Shown: piece by piece, positions 26,801 to 37,800 of the stretch
Layout: each line of letters starts with the position of its first letter
Numbering within the stretch: position 1 is the stretch's first letter
Origin: Sipunculus nudus
Taxonomy: Eukaryota > Annelida > Sipuncula > Golfingiida > Sipunculidae
DNA: 64,000 nucleotides
Direction of reading: 5' to 3'
NCBI GenBank assembly: GCA_026874595.1
Contig: CM049317.1
Location: forward strand, 1,107,108 to 1,171,107
The notes under the pieces: model-generated
The model's database searches: none
The model's input: only the letters and a program-made list of their open reading frames with translations
Told to the model about the DNA's origin: nothing
Program-made: the position numbers and the translations under genes

Positions 26801-29800
26801 GACCGATATTCTCTGGTTCATAAGTGCATAAGTGACTGTACTTTTTAATTGGCCGGCGTCATTTTAAAAGGGACTCCTTGGGAGATCCTCTGCGGAGAGA
26901 GCCACTCACCTCGGAACCTGAAGCATTTAACACCCTCACTCCGAAGTTCTGGGCGCTCGACCGTGACCTGAACAGGTGGGCAGGCATGCATCGAGCACGA
27001 GGCATGGCCGTTTTTGTCTTCATTAATTTGTTTCGCCCGTATTCCAAGGTTAATTCGTGCTCAAGTAACTGTATATTTGTGAATATTCCAGTTGTACTGT
27101 TATTGCTGTAGATACCTGTATATATATGGGGAATGTGGACGTGATAAGATCGAGACCAGTCATTAGTTTTACTGATAATATTGTAGGTGCCTGTATGGAA
27201 TATGTGGACGTGATGAGGTCTGGGCCAGCCATTAGAGTTGTACTGTTCTCATTGTAGATACCTGTGTCGGATATGTGGACGTACTATGGTCTGAGCTAGA
27301 CATAGGAGTTGTACTGTTCTTATTGTAGATATCTGTAATGGATATGTGGACGTGATGAGGTCTGGGCCAGCCATTAGAGTTGTACTTAAGCCGATCCTAG
27401 AAAAACGTATCACCTGCTACATCTACATAGATGTTGCTCCTGTCATACACCTTGGAGCTCGAGAGGTCCCTCCAACATGGCGGCCAGTGTTTGGATCAGA
27501 GGATGGATCCTGGCCAGAAATGGAGGTTAAAAAGAAAATCCTATCCCAGGGAATAAACCTGGTAGCTAAACGGGAACTTGAGTGGTATATATCATACGCT
27601 GAGGGAGAGCGAGACTTCGTGCTTGACATGGTGAAAAACGCTTCCTACAGAAAGCACACGCTCCGTACACTGAAGACCCTGAACACGCAGCACTGGAGCC
27701 CCGGGGGAGAGCCCCTGGTCAGCTCTTATGTACTTAAGGTTGGTGTCGTTTAAATTAATATTAGTTTTTGTGCACATATTTAAGTTAACTTAACAATGCT
27801 TTATCTTCAGCTGAAATTCAGTTTAAACTCAGCAGACTGTTAATCTTCGCATGAAAATGATTTTTTTATGTCAGTCATCCGTCCGTCCCTAGATCTGTCC
27901 GATCATTTGCTTGACAAATTCTGATCATTCGATATAACCATATCATAATCTAAAACAAAAACCTGAAACCACCTAATATGTCCCGACATGTGTCCATGTA
28001 TCACGTTAAAATACACACCATACCGTTCTGAACATCTTGAGTACTGTCCTGCAAGAATTCCCGTCGTGTCAACTGTTGATTTTCAGTTGCTGACTTGACT
28101 TTGGAGTTATTATGACCTAATCATTCAATAAAGACATGACAGTAATCCCTCACCATATGTATAATGAACTTAACGAAGTTAAAAAAATCATACTTTTCAT
28201 TGATTTAGCCTTGCATTAAAACATTTGTTTTTTATTTTACAGATTTTTTTACTTTTAACTAAGGAGAAAGCAGGTTTATTCTGAACTTTATCAAAACAGG
28301 TTATCTAAAACTCCCAGAGGGTTGCAGCAACTTGCTGGTCAGTCAGATCCGTTAGTTTGCATTTGTAAATAAATAAATTTAATGACATATTTTAAAATTC
28401 ATAAAGTTAAAATATATTTCCGCATATGTCGTTCTCCCTATTTGCTTAATTTTTCACCAGCAGTCCCCTGATATAACTAACATGCATGGTTCTCATGTTT
28501 GTTAACGGGTCACTTTTTTCACTGACCAGCTTACTGGCATCACCCACCAGGCACTCATTCATAATTTGTCCCAGGTCTCACAACAACAGCGGGGGGTAAT
28601 TGTCTGGGGGGTAGTTGTCCCAAGGGGTAATTGTCTGGGGGGTAGTTGTCTGGGGGGGGGGGGGGGGGGAGGTAGTTGTCCCAAGGGGTAATTGTCCAGG
28701 GGGTCATTGTCGGGGAGTAATTGTCCGGGGGTAGTTGTCCTAGAGCCGCACAACAGAATCGGTATCGGCATGGTATGAACCCCGGGAGAAAACATTTATT
28801 GAATATTTCGGCCGTGAGATCCCGTGAATGGTAGAATGGGAGATTAGTACAAGTAGTTGGGTTAGGACCGATGATCGCGCTCATCGTCAGGGCAAAATTA
28901 CACGAAATATCAGGTGACTATGCGATCTCCATACTGGCCAACGCCGTATCCTGATTTGTACCTGACGATGCCGATAGACGTCGCATGAAAAGGTCGATGC
29001 AGGCCTGGACAAATTGCGTGAATGATTGTTGCGGTTACGCAAGGGTTACGCAGAATGAAATTGGCGCGAACGGATTTTCGTTTGCGCAAACCAGATGACA
29101 GTATAATTATTAAATGCAGGTTAGATCCAAGTGTAGAGTCACTGTGAACCAATCCTCCCTTAAAGTCCAAGTCTCAGCACGGAGGTCGATTAGGTCATAT
29201 GCTCGTCTTCTATGTATCAAAACACGATGTTATGGTCCATTTAACATTAATCTAGCAATTTAATCAATTAATACGACATTTGAAACTGACGCGTCGAATA
29301 CACTCCGGAAACTGCCGAAAGCCAAGGGGGAAATCCGTGACGTCACGTGTGGTAGTCGTCTCACACAAGCATCATGGCGCGGCGGTGGTCGAAGTAAACA
29401 ATCCGATGAAACTTCCAATGCATCAAGTGACAACCAAGCGTCCACCGACTATGGTTTAAATTTAGTAATTTCGCAAGTATGTCAGAAAGTGATTGTAGTG
29501 ATGTAGGATTTGAAAATCCTTGTGATATTGAACCATTTCGATTTGAGCCATTGGCTCGACGAGGCGAGATCGAAGGAGGGTGAACAGAGTCTGACAGTGA
29601 CAGCCGTGTCAACACAGAATCCGATGAACCGTCTCAGGCGTCTATGGGAGCAGGCACAAATGACTGGTAATTATTTTATTTAACTCTAACATTGAATACA
29701 TCTCAATTATCTGTAATAAATATCGCTCAACCAACGCATGCAGCACTGATTTTTTTATGACAGTCCTAGGTTTTCCTGGAAAGATGGGTCCAAGCTAGCT

Positions 29801-32800
29801 CATTTCTGTGATTTATTAAAATGCCATTACTTATCAGTGAGTGGTCATATTTTGTGAATTTAAGAACTATATTGAATAAAATCCGGAAGCAAAAACCAAT
29901 CTTGCAGTGTATTTCTTATCTGAAAATCTTAATTTTGGAAAAAAAAAAATTACTGATATACCTAGCTAGTATTAAAGCTGTCATTTGACAAGTGACTTGT
30001 GAATTCTCAACCTGGATGCCATTAAAAATTGTAAAATTATTTTCACGATATTAATAATGATGACTTTAAAAATATATATAATTTTTTATAAAAATTTAAA
30101 TTTTCATTTTTATTTTTTGCACATATTACATGCACATATATATAATATTAATTATTTAAAAAGAATAATTTTGCAAATACTAGATATATACTAGAAATAT
30201 TTACTGATTTTTTCTGCATTTCAATAACCTTGCAAGGGTTATTGTTTTCACTCAATTCTCTGTGTGTGCAGGGGTGTCAATATAGGCGGGGGGGGGGGGT
30301 ATATATCCCCAAAACTTTTTGACAAGGGGGAAGGGATGGTCAGTGTAATAACCCCCCCCCCAACACACACACACACACTATTCACAGAATATATTATATA
30401 TTACAAATGAAATATATTAATTAACTGAATTGTATACTTTTGTCCAATTTATGATCTTACTATGAAAAGTTTCATATCTAAAATGATTTAGAATTAACAT
30501 ACAGACAATCAAAGGTATATATATTCCTTTTATCTAACTTTGATTACCCTCCCATGCCTGTCACCCCCCCCCCCCCTTGAAGCCACTGTGTGTATGTGTG
30601 CAAGGTAATGTAATAGTTGCATTACCGATGTTATTGCAATTTTACATATAGATCAGTACAGTGAAAATCTCAGGTGATTACTTTTGGTGTAAATTCAACT
30701 CTGGGGTTAATGGTTTATAGAGTTTTATAGCTTATTTGTTTACACAAAGATATATGTGACCAGATGAACCTATATATGGCCATCTTTGGAGTGTAGTTAT
30801 GATGTCACCCCACATGCCATTTCCCTCAAAGGTGTCAGTAAATCTTCATACAGCAAGGCAGACCAAGATTGTTGTTCAATGTGTTTATAGCCAAGGGCAG
30901 CTATATCCCAATGTCCAGGGGTGATTTTTAAAACAATCTCAGTGGGAAAAAAGTTTCCAGGAATAACACGGGTTAATTTACATTTCAGAACACCACCTCT
31001 GAACATAATTTTCCATACAGGATTTGCACCCCCAATCAGACACTTTTTAATTTATCTTTAGTCATCCTTTGTGATATTGACATTATTTATGATACACAAC
31101 ATGTCTTTTTGTAGGAAATACAGATACACCACATTCAGGCAGCAGGTTTGATGGAACTGGGGATTCCTTGGGAGACACATCAGGATACCACTACCAGCAT
31201 GTGCAGTGAAAAGGATTGAGCAGGCATTTATGTCACATGATGGGAAATAACTTTATAAAGGGTTCAGATGCCCTAGATTGAACTGATAAGTGTACATCCT
31301 TGAGCACACTGATGAGATCTTAGTTGATAAGATGTAGCAATGAACTTCATTATTTCAGTGCACAAGATCTTACACCACAATTATTACAGCATATTAAATC
31401 AATGCTTGCAGTCAAATTGCACACATATCATGTATAATAGCAATAATCAAGATTTTACAATTACAAGATGCAATAATGGAGCCTTCTAGTCCATGTGCAC
31501 AATGTTGTGTTTGAGCTCAAGTTTACCAGCAGGCATCTGGCGAATTTAAAGTTGACTCCGCCACTTCCTGTGCAGGTTACAGTTGTTGCATATCTCGCTT
31601 ACCTGGACTGCAGTTTCCTTAACAAGAATCACCTGCTCATGTGTACAAGATGTGCTGTTTGGACAGAGGCTAATCATCTCCTTCAGTTGTGAGTGAAAAA
31701 CAATAAATTTGGGCTCTTGATCTTGGTGTATTTCTTCATATAAGCTAATGCTTTTGGACCATAAAAGGTCCTTAAACAGGACCACGCAGTCAAAATATCC
31801 TCAAAATCCCAGCCCTGTTGCCATATTGGATGTCACATTGGCCTGAAACTTACCACCCCAAATAACCTGAATGGGACCTACATTCAGAAAATTTTTAAAA
31901 GATTATTTAGATGAGGCATTAACAGGATCTTAAGGTACATGTATGTGCTTGGAAGCAGCGTTGGATTTGCATTTAAAGGAATGATGAGAGGACCAAGGAC
32001 TGATGGACAGACATCAAGGCAATTATTCTTGAGTGGTGCCTGAATAAAAATCAGTCAGCATGAACAAACTGATATAAGAAAAATCTATAGTAAATGTCAA
32101 ATCTATAAAGATTAAATATTTAAGAATAAGTTCATAGGAGGATGAATCGGTATCATAATCTTCATCATCAGAAGGGAAGAATTCATCACTGCATAAACTG
32201 GTGGTGTTTCATCATCATCATCATCATTATCATCTGGTTCTTCTTCATCGTTGAAGATGTTGCAATCTTCTGTATTTTGGCCAACCCGAGCTTCACCAAT
32301 CAGTGAGCACTGGACACCAGCATTTTTTGTTGATACATTCACTGGGCAACCTGAATTTGAAACAATATGCCATTTTCAATGATTTCCAGGACAATTGAAA
32401 GATAACTATTTCATTTGTAATTTTAAAAAATATATATATACTAACGTAACTTGTCATAAGATCTTATCCCAAAATAATCATAGTATTTATGCTTTATTAA
32501 AATGAAATTGTGCATAATATGGAAATCTGAGGTTAAATAAGGCAAAATGTCACAACTGTTAGCATTAAATGATTATTTAAATCGGAGTGGCCACTGTAAT
32601 TTGTTAACAAACAATTGGGGGTTATGGACACACCGCTTGGCGCACCCCTAATTTGCCGGCTAACTGCCAGGCAATTTGGCAGGAGTTGTGGGTGTTCATA
32701 GGTTTCCCTAGAACAAAAGGGCACAATCCCAGCTTAAAAAATGCAACAACTTTGCACTAGGCTTCGGAGTAGATTAAGCACAACAACCGTGTTTACATGG

Positions 32801-34747
32801 GCGATAATAAGGTATATTCAAATCACGTGACAATTTCTTATAATTTAAAATAAATAAAAAACTTTCCCTTTGAGCAGTCAATTTCCTCACCGTTATAGAA
32901 CCCTTTTCTTCTAATCTAGCGTGCTTCACACCTTTTCCCAGCGAGTACCTCGGGCGCTTTGCGGCGTTATCTTGCCCCGGCTCTTGATTGAAGTTGAAGC
33001 AAGGCTGGATCCACTCTCAGTCGGCCTTGAAGCGGGTTCTGGTGGATTTATACTCGGAATTGCCACTTGTATCAGATTTTGTTGTTTTTTTTATATATCC
33101 AGCTTCCCATTGCTGATAGTTTTAAACATCATCAGGGATCCGTAATTATGCCCCATAAATGAAACTGGAAAGTTTTGCCAGGAGTTCCCGACCTCCAATC
33201 GGCTCGTCTCTGTCTGACAGGTCCCACCTTTTCCCTAAACGTACGACTTTCGGGGAATTGTGGACGTTCACACTATCCTTGTTGGTATTATTGCATCCAC
33301 CAAGAACACCTCGTTTTGTCATTTTGATACTGTGTAAGATATAAATTGTTTGTCGAGGGGAAAAAACACGGCAGTCAAGGATGCAGACCGGCAAGACGCG
33401 GCACGTTGACCCATGTGATGTTTACCCACCAGTGCCACACGTGACGTCACTGAAGCCACGCCCACCGCGTATCACCGAGTGCACCTTTGCACTCGGCAGC
33501 GTGTTTACCGTGATGTTTCACGGATAAAATGGAGCATTAATTCGATCTCGTTCAGCTTGAAACGGTGTTGTAAGCACTGTATTAACTTATTAAAAGGGTA
33601 CATTACGCTTTTTTAACTTATAAAAGTGCATGAAACTTGGACTTTAAATTTTGATCAGTGTCATCCTGAAATGGACTATCGCAACCGTGCCCGATACGTA
33701 GAATACGGCCTTCAATTATTATTAATCGGTAACAGTCCGTGGTACCGTAAATCTCCGGGGTTCAGAACATGTTTTATTGACAGTTGATAGATGGCGCTGC
33801 AAAAGGCGATTTCCAAACCGGAAGTTGGACCGTCTAGAAAATTCGTTAATATCTCCGGGTCTTCTAACAAATAGGCTTAAATGAATTTGTGTTCAATTGT
33901 GTTTCTTTGATTTAAGGTTTAAACCATAAGTATTCTTTATGTAAGGATTCTGTCTCGGGGCTCGGCAGTGACAAATATGCCGTAACTGGGCCACACAGCT
34001 TTATTTGCATACGGAATCTCTCGGCCGATTTTTCCGGCAATACTCGTAGTGATGTTAATGCAATCATTGGCAATTGGCGGGTTCAGTCAAAGGTTCCCGA
34101 AGCGTATTTTAGGACGACGGGTGCAAAATAAAAACTCCTGTGAGGAAAATCGACTGGTTTAAACTAGTTTATCGTTAACGTATATGATGATTCATGCTTT
34201 GTGATTTTATTTATTCATTATTCTCTGGATTATAAAAATTTCATTTCTAAATTCATTTATCTAAACGACAAAAGCATTTTAAATTTTTTGTTCATATATA
34301 GCCGTCGCTAAAAAGATTGATTATCAGACAGAATTTTTTTTCTAATGACGTCAACAAATGTTTGATATATTATTAGCGACATTACGCGGGGCCAAAGTTC
34401 CCTTAAACTTCCCTGAATATATTTTATTTTTTTTTTCATGAAGCCAACCCCAATTAACATTTTCTGTAAACTAAACAGACGGTTCTACTATCATAGCTAA
34501 AAATGGTGTTTGAGATGTATACTTCTGCAAATTAAAAAATGTTAATTTTTGTGCTTTATTCTTTCTTTGTATCATGACTGCTGAAATTGCTTTGATATAA
34601 AACAATTCAAGAAAAATAAGCCAAGCATAAGGGTTTCAATAGGATCCTTATTCAATGGTGAAGAAGCATGATTACAAATACAATTATAATTGGAAAAAAT
34701 AATAAATAATCCCACCATTCTAAATTTTCTCTGTCGATCTGTCTTTT

Positions 34748-34814
<67 letters not shown>

Positions 34815-37800
34815 TAAAATTATTTTTTTAGATAGGCAAAACATTACATGGGTTACGCAAAACTAAATAGGTAACGCAAACTGGAATGTGTGTAACCTAA
34901 AAATGGGTTGCGCCAATTTCTAATTTGTCCAGGCCTGCGATGTGTTCTCGGTCTGAGATGGCAAGGCTAATGACCAATTAATAACTCAGCTTTACTTTTA
35001 TATAGGAAGGCTAAAGGCAAATTAATAGCTCAAGCCTAAAGGCAAATTATTAGCTCAGCTTTACTTTAATAAAACATGGCCAAAAGCAAAATATTAGCTA
35101 AACAATACTTTAATATGACAAAGCTAAAGGCAAGTTAACAGCTTAATTTTACTTAAATATGAAAAGGCAGGCAAATAAATAGCTCAGATTTACTTTTTAT
35201 GACAGGCTAAAGGCAAATCAAAAGCTCAGCTTTACTTTAATATGACCAAGCTAGAGGCAAATTAATAGCTCGGCTTAACTTTAATATAACAAGGCAGGAA
35301 AATTAATAGTTAAGCTTTATACTTCAATGTGACAGGGCTAAAAACAAATTAATAATCAAGCTTTACTTAACTATAACAAAGCTAAAAGCACATTAAAAAA
35401 TTAACAGCTCAGCTTTACTTTAACGTGACAAGGCTAAAAGTAAATTAAAAGCTCAGCTTTACTTTATTATGATAAGGCTAAAGGCAAATTAAAGTTCAGC
35501 TTTACTTTCATCTGACAAGGCTAAAGGCAAATTGATAGTTCAGCTTTAATTTAATATGACAAGCAGGCAAATAAATAGCTCAGCTTTACACTATACGCCA
35601 GGTGAAAGGCAAATTAATAGCTCAGCTTTACTTTAATATGACATAATGGTTAACTTTATTTTATTTTGTCACAGAACGCCTTGCTGTGGTTGTGTCAGTT
35701 TTCTGGTACACAATGGTTAGCTTTATTTTATGATGTTACAGAACGCCTTGCTGTGGTTGTGGCAGTTTTCTGGTACACAATGGTTAACTTTATTTTATGC
35801 TGTGGTTGTGTCAGTTTTCTGGTACACAATGTTTAACTTTCTTTTATGTTGTCACAGAACGCCTTGCTGTGGTTGTGTCAGTTTTCTGGTACACAATGGT
35901 TAACTTTCTTTTATGTTGTCACAGAACGCCTTGCTGTGGTTGTGTCAGTTTTCTGGTACACAATGTTTAACTTTCTTTTATGTTGTCACAGAACGCCTTG
36001 CTGTGGTTGTGTCAGTTTTCTGGTACACAATGGTTAACTTTCTTTTATGTTGTCACAGAACGCCTTGCTGTGGTTGTGTCAGTTTTCTGGTACACAATGT
36101 TTAACTTTCTTTTATGTTGTCACAGAACGCCTTGCTGTGGTTGTGGCAGTTTTCTGGTACACAATGTTTAACTTTCTTTTATGTTGTCACAGAACGCCTT
36201 GCTATGGTTGTGGCAGTTTTCTGGTACACAACGGTTAACTTTCTTTTATGTTGTCACAGAACGCCTTGCTGTGGTTGTGGCAGTTTTCTGGTACACAACG
36301 GTTAACTTTCTTTTATGTTGTCACAGAACGCCTTGCTGTGGTTGTGGCAGTTTTCTGGTACACAACGGTTAACTTTCTTTTATGTTGTCACAGAACGCCT
36401 TGCTGTGGTTGTGGCAGTTTTCTGGTACACAACGGTTAACTTTCTTTTATGTTGTCACAGAACGCCTTGCTGTGGTTGTGGCAGTTTTCTGGTACACAAC
36501 GGTTAACTTTCTTTTATGTTGTCACAGAACGCCTTGCTGTGGTTGTGGCAGTTTTCTGGTACACAACGGTTAACTTTCTTTTATGTTGTCACAGAACGCC
36601 TTGCTGTGGTTGTGGCAGTTTTCTGGTACACAACGGTTATTTTTCTTTTATGTTGTCACAGAACGCCTTGCTGTGGTTGTGGCAGTTTTCTGGTACACAA
36701 CGGTTATTTTTCTTTTATGTTGTCACAGAACGCCTTGCTGTGGTTGTGGCAGTTTTCTGGTACACAACGGTTAACTTTCTTTTATGTTGTCACAGAACGC
36801 CTTGCTGTGGTTGTGGCAGTTTTCTGGTACACAACGGTTAACTTTCTTTTATGTTGTCACAGAACGCCTTGCTGTGGTTGTGGCAGTTTTCTGGTACACA
36901 ACGGTTAACTTTCTTTTATGTTGTCACAGAACGCCTTGCTGTGGTTGTGGCAGTTTTCTGGTACACAACGGTTAACTTTCTTTTATGTTGTCACAGAACG
37001 CCTTGCTGTGGTTGTGGCAGTTTTCTGGTACACAACGGTTAACTTTCTTTTATGTTGTCACAGAACGCCTTGCTGTGGTTGTGGCAGTTTTCTGGTACAC
37101 AACGGTTAACTTTCTTTTATGTTGTCACAGAACGCCTTGCTGTGGTTGTGGCAGTTTTCTGGTACACAACGGTTAACTTTCTTTTATGTTGTCACAGAAC
37201 GCCTTGCTGTGGTTGTGGCAGTTTTCTGGTACACAACGGTTAACTTTCTTTTATGTTGTCACAGAACGCCTTGCTGTGGTTGTGGCAGTTTTCTGGTACA
37301 CAACGGTTAACTTTCTTTTATGTTGTCACAGAACGCCTTGCTGTGGTTGTGGCAGTTTTCTGGTACACAACGGTTAACTTTCTTTTATGTTGTCACAGAA
37401 CGCCTTGCTGTGGTTGTGGCAGTTTTCTGGTACACAACGGTTAACTTTCTTTTATGTTGTCACAGAACGCCTTGCTGTGGTTGTGGCAGTTTTCTGGTAC
37501 ACAACGGTTAACTTTCTTTTATGTTGTCACAGAACGCCTTGCTGTGGTTGTGGCAGTTTTCTGGTACACAACGGTTAACTTTCTTTTATGTTGTCACAGA
37601 ACGCCTTGCTGTGGTTGTGGCAGTTTTCTGGTACACAACGGTTAACTTTCTTTTATGTTGTCACAGAACGCCTTGCTGTGGTTGTGGCAGTTTTCTGGTA
37701 CACAACGGTTAACTTTCTTTTATGTTGTCACAGAACGCCTTGCTGTGGTTGTGGCAGTTTTCTGGTACACAACGGTTAACTCTTTTTATGTTGTCACAGA

